A stretch of 64,000 bases of DNA, taken from positions 272,802 through 336,801 of the forward strand of contig JAACJM010000087.1 of the NCBI GenBank assembly GCA_013368315.1, given 5' to 3'. Of this stretch, positions 20,542 through 31,040 are shown one piece after another. The number at the start of each line of letters is the position of its first letter. The stretch's first letter is position 1. This DNA comes from Tetrapyrgos nigripes (lineage: Eukaryota; Basidiomycota; Agaricomycetes; Agaricales; Campanellaceae). The position numbers were made by a program, and so were the translations under genes. The notes under the pieces were generated by a model. It ran no database searches, had not been told where the DNA came from, and was given only the letters and a program-made list of their open reading frames with translations.

Positions 20542-23486
20542 TCAAAGGTGGGGTGCACGGTTTTTAGAAGTTGAGGTGATCATAGAAGCAATTACTGTGA
20601 GTGAGCCAGTAGGGATCTCGCCTGTCCACCTGGGTAGAATTTTGTCAATGGCTCCCAGATCGTCGTTGACGTTGAATTTCCCTTCCGGCTGTCTAGCATC
20701 ATATACAGGAACTAAAGAGAATGATGTGAGAAATGTGCGAGTATATGAATATATGAAGCACGAACCACAAGCATTGAATGGTAATGAAAAGGCATTCACA
20801 CCAGTTGGAGCTGATGACGAACTGGCTGTAGTGGAGGAATATACCCGATCCATGTTTGGTGAAGCTGGGTATACGAAATCCGAGTCATATCAGAAGGATG
20901 AAATTGATAGTAGTACTAATGCAGATTTACTTACCTGTAGGACCTAAAGATGTTGGGTACATACTCTCAAATCTTGTGGAGAATGACAACACATCAGCGA
21001 GGATGTCTGCTCCCATCTCTGTACCACCTTCGGCAAGAATCATATTGATAACTGCAATGCTTTGATCAGCATCTTGAGCATGGAGAATTCCATCGACCTT
21101 GTGGAATCATTTTGGCTGCTGTCCTAGAGTTTGGGAAAAAGTGATGACGGATGAAGATTCAACGTATACAGGGAATAGTGCTATGGCAAGTTGAGTGGGA
21201 GCTCGGATATACAAGACATTTCTGATTAAGTTGCTACCATGACCGGAGAATGCAGCAAGCTCTTGGGGGTTGATTCGAGCTAAGTTGACAAACGGTCCGC
21301 TCTGTATAAACATGAAAAAAGAGAGTATGAAGCTAGATAATATTAGCTGGCAGTGATATCACAAAAAGTCAAATACTCACTCGATGTCGACATCAATTCC
21401 TGATAACATCCGGACCCATTCACTGAATTTGATGTTTCCTTTGCCAAAGGGGGAGGGACTCCAAGAGACGAGCTTTCCAGCTCTGACCAACTGTATATGA
21501 GGGATAATAAGATGCAAAAAAGAAAGAAAATACGAACATCAATGGCGGAAGGGCATCATATCTGGCAATACCTGATTTGACAAGGAATTCATCCTGAAGG
21601 CTGGCATTTGTAACCTGGCATGACATTGGTAATATTCTACAAATCTTGAGTTACAGTGTGTTTGACAATGAACATGTAACTGGGTGGGCTTACACTGGAA
21701 CGGAGAGCTGGGAACGGTTGGACGTGCTGGCTGCTGGCATCTTGATATTGTGTTTCGCCAATCTTTCTGCAAAAGAGAGTTTTGATGTGGACTTGGAATC
21801 TGATCATTGAGAGTGGGAGCGCCTGGAAATGGTGGCTTTGATGGCGAGGGAGTTTCTGGTGTGGCTGGTAAGCTCACTTTCTGTTTAGGGGGTATCGTAC
21901 TTCCTCATACGTGAGATCAGCAATGAATTGACAACAAATAGAGCAGTAAAAATACTCACCTGGGGGGCGTTGTTAGCTGTTGGTGAAGACTAAGCGTTGG
22001 CAAAGCATCGGTTGTGCGATCCTTGAACTCTTTCACTCGGCAACTGGTTCTGAGTATGAGATCAGGTGAATTAAGCTATAATACAGATAATACATACACA
22101 ACCATGTCTTCCCATTGTTTCGAGTGAGAAAGAACCTAGCGGACTCCCATAGGAGCTCAGGATCATGATCTGTTGAGAAGCTGAAAGAAGTTGAGATGAA
22201 AGTCATTGGATAGCATGTAGTATGATTACTTACAGCTCATGAATGATGCGATGATTTTCTCAGTTAGTGAGCTTTCCACCACTTCACTGTGCATAGAAGA
22301 AGCTTGAGTAGTCGTGATTTTACAAGAAGAGAAATGGCTTACAGTGGCAGCCTGCCGGAAAAGTCCGGAATAATTTCATTGATACTAGAGATGAGGATCG
22401 AGGTACAGAAATCTCTTCAGACAACAGCTGGAAGAAAGCTACTAGAAGAGACTTACAGTCCATAGAGTCTGCGGCTTTTACAAGATGTAGTAAGGCGAGG
22501 TAGGATCCTGATGGCAGTGCAGATATACATACAAAGCAAATATTCTTGTGTCTGGACATTGTATCTCATCAATACTATGCCATGATCATGAGACAGGGAC
22601 TGTTAGGAAAGCATAACCTATTGACTCACATAGAAGTCAAAAGATGAAGATCGGAGTGTTCAGTGGTATCTGTCGCCACCGAGGTTTGGGACTGAGAGGT
22701 GTCAGCCGCATTAGGGACAGCAAGGTTTTCGTTGTATCTGTAATATTGCAGTGGGGATCTGAAGATACCAGATAGATATGAGTATGAGACCATGTAGGGA
22801 CAGTATGGTTCACACGTACAGATTGCTTGAAAAACTTTGAGTGAACAGAGGGGCTAAAGTTGGATATGCTGGATACAAATAATTAAGTCTGAAAATGTCA
22901 ACTGTGGTGATTAGTCAAGTGTAGTGGAGAGTGAGTGAGGCAGGCTTATGCAGGATCAGTTGTGACAGGCGGATATTGTTGGGCCAATCTAAGAAGAGTA
23001 TCAGTCAGCCACAAGGATCAGTAACAAGGAAAATGACAGATGTAAAACATACAGTGACAAAGAAGATTGGGTGCAAGGCCTACATTAAGAATTTCTGGAG
23101 TAAGCAACGTTGTGGCTTTTGATGAGAAAGGGATCATACGGGGCCATTGGGGGGGAAGACACAGCAGTACCACTGAAGAAGGAGTCCTCAGATTAGTGGC
23201 TGTAAGTGGTTAATGAATATCGGCAATGACCTTTTATGACCATGCTTTGGGGCAGCAGGAACTGATCGAGTAGTTTTGGCCTTCTTTGGTGTAACTGGGT
23301 CAACCAAAGCGTCGGGCTTAACTGGCGAAGTACATCTGCATTTTTAGTGAGAAATAGAATGATACAGTGTGAATAAATAATGACACACTTTCGACCTGAG
23401 CGCCTCACTTGAGGGTGATGATCAGACTCAGAATCATCATCTTCAGTAGGACCGAAATCTTCTAGATGAGGTTTCTTGGTAGACAT
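20542..23486 (-). pseudogene. Uncharacterised multi-exon cargo gene with an in-frame stop
   Basis: Probable start MSTKKPHLEDFGPTEDDD (23486), a basic exon continuing SPVKPDALVDPVTPKK, and then minus-strand exons separated by short introns. Readable blocks are YGLINEIIPDFSGRLP, LEVVESSLTEKIIASFM, HDPELLWESARFFLTRNNGK, VKEFKDRTTDALPTLSL, SLPATPETPSPSKPPFPG, KLVSWSPSPFGKGNIKFSEW, GPFVNLARINPQELAAFSGH and finally ILPRWTGEIPTGSLTVIASM before a stop at 20542. The exon around 21107 continues in the same frame past a TGA (21107-21109) into FHKVDGILHAQDADQSIAVI. I do not recognise a domain; the coding character is clear from frame continuity across canonical splice sites. It lies in the same orientation as the Helitron gene. 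Confidence 0.5.
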
Positions 23487-23869
23487 GATGAAAAAGAGAT
23501 ATTGCTGACCAGGACACGATGGTTGAAGGCCTTATAAATGCGACTCAGTAGAACTCAGTTGGAAAAGATTGTCAGGAGAAGGCTACAAAGTCCGAATGAT
23601 GACAGGAGTCCCTGAGTCAAAAAAATCCAATACTCTCCATTTCTTCGAAGCCCAATTCAGAGTGGCTAGGAGATGCCAAAAATTATATGTATGCAGTGCC
23701 GATTAGAAGAAGCATTGAAGGACCCTGAGGATTTCGACCCTATCAATATGGACATCTTGATACTAGTCAGGATTTGATTGCTGCTTTATCAAGCAGACAG
23801 GCCTCAAGCGAGCTGGAAAAAAGAAGCTTGCTGCGGTGTGATTGAAGGAGACAAGTACTACGCACACTT

Positions 23870-24560
23870 TGTAGTCCTCAAATAGCGTGGGAAGCAAGCA
23901 TAAGAAAAGTTTGCATAGTCCTGAATTGGCGCCGTTGGGTAACTGACCCTACAGCAAATATTTATATGATAATTAAACCCTAAACACCTGAAAAAATGAA
24001 AAACGAAGTAGGAACACAACTGCCAGCAAAGTGAGAGAGGTCCGAGAGCATGGGAACCAACCATGGAAAAACTTTGCCTCGTCCTGAAGCGATACGACTC
24101 AGTGACTGACCCTACGACATTCATTTATATGAAGAATGGACCCTGAAGGAACCAGTAAAATGTCAAATGAAGGAGGAACTCGCGGTCTTCAGTTTCCGGG
24201 CAGCTTACAAAACTTTCGTGCTAGGTGGCGCAACATTGGCCCACATGTCCCTCATATATTTATTATGTACATTCTTACATACCACAGGTGGATGAGAAGA
24301 AGGCGATTCAAGCAGAAAAACGACACGGCTCAGGGACTGACCCTACGAAATTCATTTATATGAAGAATGGACCCTGAAGGAACCAGTAAAATGTCAAATG
24401 AAGAAGGATCTTGCAGTCTTCAGTTTCTGGGCAGCTTACAAAACTTTCGTGCTAGGTGGCGCAACATTGGCCCACATGTCCCTCATATATCATATACATT
24501 CTTACATACCAGAGGTGGATGAGAAGAATGTGAGTCCAGTGGAAAAACTGAGTGATACCT
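23870..24560. repeat. Tandem repeat, ~230-bp unit, about three copies
   Basis: Units at 24130-24362 and 24363-24555 are highly similar (GAAGAATGGACCCTGAAGG, TTACAAAACTTTCGTGCTAG, ACATTGGCCCACATGTCCCT). A diverged unit precedes them from about 23900. Each unit contains GGTGGCGCAACATTGGCCCACATG, close to the Helitron 3'-end word at 1146-1172 and 6590-6605. Confidence 0.75.
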
Positions 24561-25000
24561 GATGCCAGGTCCTGATAAAATTGACATAGTTTATAATTAT
24601 GGATTGTCTATGTACTCAAGGCTGTGGTGGCTCTATTCATGCATACTCTACTGTATACTTCAGATACCAGGCGAAGAAAATAAAGACGAACATTGATCAG
24701 TGTTTCTCATTGTTCAGTGTAAGGCCATCAAGTCTTCTCCATACGTGTGGCTCTTCCACCACATCGTTGTCATCCGAACTGTCGTCTATCGCAGCCTTTT
24801 CAGAAGACTAGTCTTAGTGGGTGATGTCTGGGAAGAAATTGCACTGTTTCGTGCAATGGCTGCAGCCTAAAAGAATGATCATCAATATAAACGGTCAGTG
24901 GCAAAGTAGGGATACACACAGTGGAGATAGAGTCATTCAAGAGAACAATGGACTTCAAGATGGTTATCATCTTATACACACTGTTGTGTTGTCATACTGC
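24561..25000. other. Spacer and probable 3' part of the 25-26 kb cargo gene
   Basis: On the minus strand, 25000-24780 may hold a last exon (AAAIARNSAISSQTSPTK) after a GT-AG intron. The rest shows nothing recognisable. Confidence 0.3.
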
Positions 25001-26084
25001 GATCACAGTGAACTGGACCTCAACAATATCACCAATGGTAAAAGCACTAGGCTGCACATCTGTATAGCTAGGTAGATGGTTTCATATCAAGGGAGGATTT
25101 TTGAGGAATAAGGCTGAACTTACCGCCATTTCTTTCCGGGCTTTGATGCTTTCATATAAAGCACCTCATTTTCTTCCGCGTGAACAATACCATCCTTGAG
25201 CAAAGACTGAAGTACTCGATCTGGATCAATGCCATCTTGGAATGGCACATTTTGCTTCCCCAAAGCATTTGAACCGACTGTGAAATATCGACAACTAGCA
25301 GTAATGCCAATGTGACTGGAGCCAAATGAGGTGTCTGGTTTCCAGGGATTGAGAGTATGGCCAGTCAAAGCATGCTGGAACTTAGAAAAGAGGCGATGGA
25401 GTTGATTGGTAGCAGCAGTCATGTAGGGAAGACCAAGACCTAGAATGCCAATATGTTGTCGGAGGTAAGGGACTTGTTTGCGCACATGGGCTCCACTATT
25501 ATGATTTTGTGAAATCAAAAGACAGTGAATGCTACCAAATCACCTACCTGACCAAACCAACAGGAGGTAGTTCTTGCTCATAAATGATGCCTTGAAGTCG
25601 AAAGATTGTTTCTTCATAAGGACCATGCTCGTTTTCGATGTCTACAGGATTGGTTGCACAATAGGAGTGTGGTGTTGTATATCTCCAAACTTGTAGGTCA
25701 CCGTTCTGTAAAATTAGTGCAAGATTTTGAATGTCCACACCAGTGACAAAAGAAGGTATAAGAACATACAGAATCAGCAGTTAATGACCTCGATTGTTTG
25801 AGATTTAGTGCATTCCTTTCTCTTTGAAGATCGTCGAGGAGATGTTCTGGCAATAAAAACAGTGGAGAACTTGAGGGGCCAGGGATAGATGAACACCAAA
25901 GATGGGACTTACTTGCTTCGTCAAAATTGAAATATTTGTCCATGAGTGTACCCAGAGCAGAAGGGGAGAGTAAGAGGAGGCCACTCGCAATACAGCTGTA
26001 CTTGCAGTGCACAGGTGACTGTGTCAGCCAGGAGCCAGAAATGACGTGAAGATCAGTGAAGGCAGTGAGAACGTAAAGCGCCAT
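25000..26084 (-). CDS. Uncharacterised spliced cargo gene
   Basis: Exons on the minus strand with canonical GT-AG borders: 26084-25913, 25846-25770, 25705-25548, 25495-25124 and a fifth from about 25069. The joined reading is open throughout: MALYVLTAFTDLHV start, DDLQRERNALNLKQSRS, GPYEETIFRLQGIIYEQELP, GAHVRKQVPYLRQHIGILGL, RLFSKFQHALTGHTLNPW, then FTIGDIVEVQFTVIA. No known domain was identified. It resembles long hypothetical proteins that recur in mushroom genomes, but I cannot assign a function. It has the same orientation as the Helitron helicase, in its 5' half. The reading frame looks intact over five exons, unlike the neighbouring cargo gene. Confidence 0.55.
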
Positions 26085-26262
26085 ATTGTTGTCAGGGTCT
26101 AGTCAGGGTCTCATCACATTTTTCGCAGTCCTAGCTTCGAAGAAGCTACCTAGAAGGCTATTGATTCCAAAAATGAAACACAACGAGATGCAATATCATT
26201 TTATTAGATGATAGACAAAAAACGGAAACTGGTATGACAGGTGGGAGCTCAGCGTTCAGCAA

Positions 26263-26580
26263 TTATAGCTGTGCTGACTTGTCTCCACTCACTCCAGGAG
26301 CAACGCATGCGAGATCAACTGCGCTGTGAATCGTGTCACTGTGTGCTTTCCGCTGTCCTGTCATTGATACCCAAGCAGAAGGGAGTTTGAGAAGATGGAA
26401 TTGGAGATTCATTCCCAGTGAAAAATGACAAGGTGTTTTTCCAACAGAATTGGCTTTATTCGGACATATACCAACTGAAAAGTCGACGTCTTGGTTCCTC
26501 AACAGAGTGTCAGAAAAAGCCAGAAAATTGGACATCCCTTTTTCCCAATTCTGACGTGTTCTGACGTACACTGGCCCCAT
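26263..26580 (-). CDS. Uncharacterised 105-aa frame
   Basis: An uninterrupted minus-strand frame starting MGPVYVRTRQNWEKG. It may be an exon of the cargo gene above or below, or may be independent. No domain recognised. Confidence 0.25.
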   Translation of the reverse strand: MGPVYVRTRQNWEKGMSNFLAFSDTLLRNQDVDFSVGICPNKANSVGKTPCHFSLGMNLQFHLLKLPSAWVSMTGQRKAHSDTIHSAVDLACVAPGVSGDKSAQL

Positions 26581-26759
26581 ATCAATGCATCGCCATTGTC
26601 ACCTACCAGACATTGTCGGAAACCATCAGATATAAGCAGATTGGTAACAATTAAGATGCATTAGTATTCTCAAATAGTCTACATGTGTTTTCTGCCATTT
26701 TCTGACTATATCTGCACTACACTGACTACATACTACTACTACACAGTACCCAAACGGTA

Positions 26760-27544
26760 CCTTACATACAGACAAAGTCCATTACAAAGTCCCAGGAAAG
26801 ACAGCTCAGGTATGGTGGTGCGCCATTCCCACTATCTTCAAGTAAAGCTGCCTTGAGGAGAGTAATTTTATATACCGAGACATCGTCAAAGCAGCAAGCA
26901 ACGCACTTTGCAGGAGGAGTCACATATCTGCCTTGAAAGTCCTTACCGTCCTTCTGCAAATACGCGTTAGATTGCAGACAGGCTGTCAAAAATTGTGGAG
27001 GAAACGCACCTGATGCCTTCCGAAGACCCTGCCTTTGAAGCTTTTCTGCTAATCCGCCTACAGCCCTCTTCAGGATGGAAATAGATGAGATGTATTTGCA
27101 CTGAAACGCAAAAACAATGAGTAGTGTATACAGGCCAAGGGAAGGTCTGCCATACCTGACATTCTCCAAAGACATGTCGAGAACCCATCGAACTAATATA
27201 TGCATGAATTGAGTGAAAGACGAGACTGAAAGGGAATACACAACTCACGTGTATATGAAGAGGATGTGTGGAAGGTAACACATAGCAAAATGACGCAACG
27301 AAGATGGGATTACTGGAGGAACAAGCCACATATGAAGTGACTCACTGGAATAAGAAAGCCTATAGATGTTGGAAGAGTCGAGTTTGGGTGGCAGCACAGG
27401 CAACTTGAGAGAAGGAGTGAGTTGCAGTGTGACGATGGTGGTGGTACGAGAGGAAGGGGCCAATAGTCCCACAGTCAAAGAGCGAAATGAGGGACTTGAC
27501 AAAAAAAAATTGGATCCATTGAAAGCCAGGTGACGAGATGTCAT
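26760..27544 (-). CDS. Uncharacterised spliced cargo gene nearest the Helitron 5' end
   Basis: Starts MTSRHLAFNGSNFFLSSPSF at 27544 and continues in minus-strand blocks separated by short introns (for example GTGAGT...ATTAG near 27245-27190, GTATGG...TTTCAG near 27150-27100, and GTGCGT...TTGCAG near 27010-26955). Later blocks include RHVFGECQ, DGKDFQGRYVTPPAKCVACC and KITLLKAALLEDSGNGAPPY. No domain is recognised. The coding evidence is frame continuity and splice signals only; exon borders are approximate. Confidence 0.4.
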
Positions 27545-27669
27545 TAGTGCCTAAATCAGGCTAGCTAAATGTCTGCTCAATTCTGATGATTTCTGACCAG
27601 AATCGACCCTGCTATCAGACTCAATGTTTCTGTCAGATCTAGCCAGAAACAGTCAGAATCCCATGGTGA

Positions 27670-27830
27670 TGGTCATGGTCCTTGGATCTGGTCCATACCG
27701 AGTCTGGATGTTCCGGTTGTCGGGAGGGGCAAAGAGCGGCTGTGGCAATGAAAAGGGGTGGGAGTTTGAGGTCATGGTAAAGTTTTTGAGGTCGACATAA
27801 GTTAACTCGGCCCTAAAGGGGCCTCGTAAT
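27670..27830 (-). mobile_element. 5' end of the large Helitron
   Basis: The reverse complement begins TTACGAGGCCCCTTTAGGGC, with a perfect 6-bp subterminal hairpin (GGCCCC... / GGGGCC on the plus strand near 27811-27824), then GAGTTAACTTATGTCGACCT and downstream words (CCCTCCCGACAACCGGAACA, GACCAGATCCAAGGACC) matching 4440-4570 in the 660-bp element. Confidence 0.72.
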
Positions 27831-28039
27831 GAACAACTGATACATCTACTGTGAACCAATACGGACTCTACGTGCCCAGAATTTACAATGACAGTTATTC
27901 TTTCAGCCACAATTGATGTTGATCAAGTGCAGATTGACCATTTTAGTACCCAATAAATGCCTGAAAAGATAAGTCAATACAAGCTCTCCGCTAATGACTG
28001 CTCTCAACTAACCAATAGATGGTGCTCTGGTATAGGTGT

Positions 28040-28700
28040 GATACTAATGGGGGAGGGGGGAGATCGGAAAGGTGTTCCATAGTATAATCCCCTTGGGTCA
28101 TCATTTGCAATGAGAAACCAATCCAGAGTTCTCAGGATTTTCAGTCGACTGAAAAGCTTGGACAGTGAGGACTGATATACCAGTGAGTTTATGATTAACA
28201 TTGCTTGTCCAGATTGATAAACAAGGTCTTCAAGGGTCAAGCCACTCAGAATAATGCTGTAGACTGTGGGCTCTTTGCATTGGCAAACATTTCGCTTCTA
28301 GCCTGAAATGATTCCATAGACTCAGATACTCTGGGCACTATTCTGACGCCAGAGATGATACCTATTGTAAGGGCAGAGGTGGTTAGTCGTCTGAGTGAAC
28401 ATACGAGGATCGTGGAAGCCACTGGTGATGCTGGATCAGGTGAGAATCCAAAGTCTTCAGATGGGCAGGAGGTAGAGGTGGTTGGAGTATCACTTCAGGA
28501 CAATACAAAGTAAGTGTGTCAATATTCTTATTAATAGCAGTCTGCTTACAAGGAGTGGCAGCTGTACCAAACAGCAAGATGATGAAGAGAAAGCCATGAA
28601 AGCAAAGTAAGTATGTACCCTAACGTTCTGCGTGGAGTTCAGGAAATATGGTATGATTATAGGATCCAACGTCAGGGGACTCGTAAAAGCACACAGATCG
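28040..28700 (+). pseudogene. Ulp1-like (C48) protease fragment with degraded frames
   Basis: Near 28215-28300 the plus strand reads QATQNNAVDCGLFALANISL, the Gln...Asp-Cys-Gly active-site block of Ulp1/SENP-type proteases. A stop follows. Upstream, PLGSSFAMRNQSRVLRIFSR in another frame fits the preceding part of the fold. Further short exons with GTAAGT donors (28508, 28608) continue to about 28700. It lies just outside the Helitron border at 27830. Fungal transposons often carry such domains, so this may belong to a decayed element. Confidence 0.4.
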
Positions 28701-29630
28701 GTGCTGGACCACTGATACAGGGCACTAAGTGACGGTAAGTATATTTTTTTGACAGGTTAGCATCATAGACTCATGCTTTTAAGGTCGAGCAATGGAAAGC
28801 CCAGCTTTCGGTATGGTAGAGGGAACTACTTTGAAGAGAGTGTCTATGATGAAGACGAGAAAATGATTGAAGAAAGTAAGGAGACTGTGGAAGATGGCAA
28901 TGATTAAGAGACTAGCAAATCAGGAGTTGGAGAAGTCGAGGGTGTTCCGTGTCAATGATATCAGACGTACATAAAGTATTCCTTAGCTTAAATGTTATGA
29001 AGTTGAAGGTGTAATAGGAATAGATAAGTTGGTGAAGGTGACTCACATATATGAGAAAGGTCAGATTGGAAAATGGGCTTGTTTCTTGGTGAATATTGGC
29101 CTGAATCACTGTCGTGAATGGCTTGATTGGCTTGATTGGCCAGCTCCATCCAACCTACTCCAATGGCTTAGTTCACCTATATGCCTGGCTTGTCCCGAAG
29201 TCATATCACAGGGCTTGGCCAGATTGTTAGGCCCAGCTAGATTGGATCCATTTGGAATCCGGCTCAGTCAGATTATGGAAATAGGATTGATTTGTCATTG
29301 AAATTGGCTTGATTGTATCTGATTAGCCTGGGCTCCGTTGGGTCGGCTCTGTCAGACTAATTGCTATGCCTTCTAACGCAAGTCAAGAAAAATCGGGCAA
29401 GAAAAGATATAGGTGGATTCACGACGACCCTGAGAGGCTGCCCATACAATAAATGACATTAGGATGAAAGGAAAGGGCTACTATGACATTTCAGTAGATT
29501 AAGTACTACAAAGGCCGTAGTAGGGTAACGGTAAAAACTTGCAGGGGAAAACCACTTTGGGAGAAAGCCCCTCACCAGGAAAAGTTTGTCACTACTCGGG
29601 AGAGAATGTGAACTGAGGGTGGGAATGGGA
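28700..29630. other. Spacer with a short GGCTTGATT repeat patch
   Basis: No gene recognised. 29109-29345 contains several imperfect copies of GGCTTGATTGGC. Confidence 0.4.
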
Positions 29631-31040
29631 GGGTGAGCGAAAAATTTCTCAAGTGAACGGCAAGTGAACGAGAGAAATAAACTAAGGAGAAAGAACAGAA
29701 AGGGAAAGTATATATAAGGTGAATAATGGAAATATGAAAAAGATGAAGCATGTGGGGAAGGGTGTAAGAGGAATGTTTGAGGAGGATGTTTGGAAGGATG
29801 TAGGAGACTAGCAATTTCACCGAATTGTGATCGGATCACAAACTGCTAGTAAGGAGGGTTTGATCTCAATGAGATGTACGAACCAAGATGGAGGATAGGA
29901 AAGGATAAGGAGTGGAGGAAGTGAGAATGCGAAACTCTGTGAAGCACTTGCAATTAGACTATATTAAAGTAAACATTAACCACGATTAAACGAAGGCGAG
30001 AAACATATTTTGGGATAAAGTGGGGCATGCCGATCGCTGTTAAAACTGAGAGTACCAGATATCCCTGATCAATCCAGGTCTAGACTTTCGACTGACTCGG
30101 GTAACCAACCTTTGGGCTCCAAAGATAAGTAAGGTAAGGAGGGATGGGAACCAAAATGGAACGGAAACCTGGCAACCTGGAGCAATTCCCAAAGAAATCC
30201 GACCGTATTCTCTATATTCACCTACATATGTACCACATACAGAGTGGTATAATGCATATTTAAAACAATGAACGCAATATATGAATGCAATGGGCCGCCG
30301 GCCAATTCGCAAGCAGGCGGGAAATATTCCCAAGGTAGGGTGTAGCCCCTATAGTGTGCACCAATCCCGAACCAGAGCATTTTTCAGAAACGCCGACAGC
30401 AATTCAAGTTTTGATCTAGTACCACTACACTAGAGTGTACCAATGTGATTGGCATACATGCAATGGGCACACATGCCAAGCAGGGCAGGAATATTCCCAG
30501 GGGGTCGGGTACATTAAGTAGCCGAGCCTAAAGCATTTCTGAATAGCCCAAAAAGCCCAACGACAGGTGAGCACGGAGAGAAGGCAAGTTCCGAAGTAAG
30601 GAGGATGGTCCATGAGCTACCATTCTGAGAATGGCAGGTTGCTTACAAATGCCTCAGAGGCAAGGATCAACCGTCGTTTTTTAAAAGAAGTCATTCATGG
30701 TTATAACCGCATTTTTTGCATAAACTTTTATAAAATTACTGTGCTATAGCCTGGAAGTAGACATTATTCGTTGTTAATGTTTACTTTAATGTAGTCTAAT
30801 TGCAAGTGCTTCACAGAGTCTCGCATTCTCACCTCCCTCACCATCTATCCTTTCCTCTCCTTTCCTCCATCTTGGTTTGTACATCTTACTGAGATTGAAC
30901 CCTCCTTAATAGTAGTTTGTGATCTGATCACAATTCATTGAAACTGCTAATCTCCTACACCCTTCTCTAACATCCATCCCAAACATCCTCTCCATACCTT
31001 TCTCTCGTTCACTCACCATTGACTCAAGAGATTTTTCACT
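29630..31040. repeat. ~340-bp inverted repeat flanking an 800-bp centre
   Basis: 29630-29985 is the reverse complement of about 30775-31040, with landmarks GTTAATGTTTACTTTAAT, CATTCTCAC, CTCCATCTTGGTT and TTTGTGATC.GATCACAATT. The right arm is the immediate 5' leader of the gag-like gene at 31074, so the left arm is an inverted copy of that leader without the gene. The centre holds two imperfect direct copies (30285-30390 and 30455-30565) sharing GCAATGGGC, CAAGCAGG and GGAATATTCCCA-type words. Confidence 0.7.

Larger units (their letters stand above)
10532..27830 (-). mobile_element. Candidate 17.3-kb autonomous Helitron2-like element with cargo
   Basis: On the minus strand the element starts at 27830 with TTACGAGGCCCCTTTAGGGC and the ~170 bp shared with the 5' end of the 660-bp element. 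It ends near 10532 with GGACCTCGTAAC, hairpin GCCACGCGAAACGATGGC (10543-10560) and CCCCAG. All recognised content is in one orientation: Rep-helicase-protease gene, bZIP fragments and three spliced uncharacterised genes. No other end of this family was seen between. Linking the two ends into one element is inference; a junction of two older elements somewhere in 18.5-27.7 kb remains possible. Confidence 0.6.
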
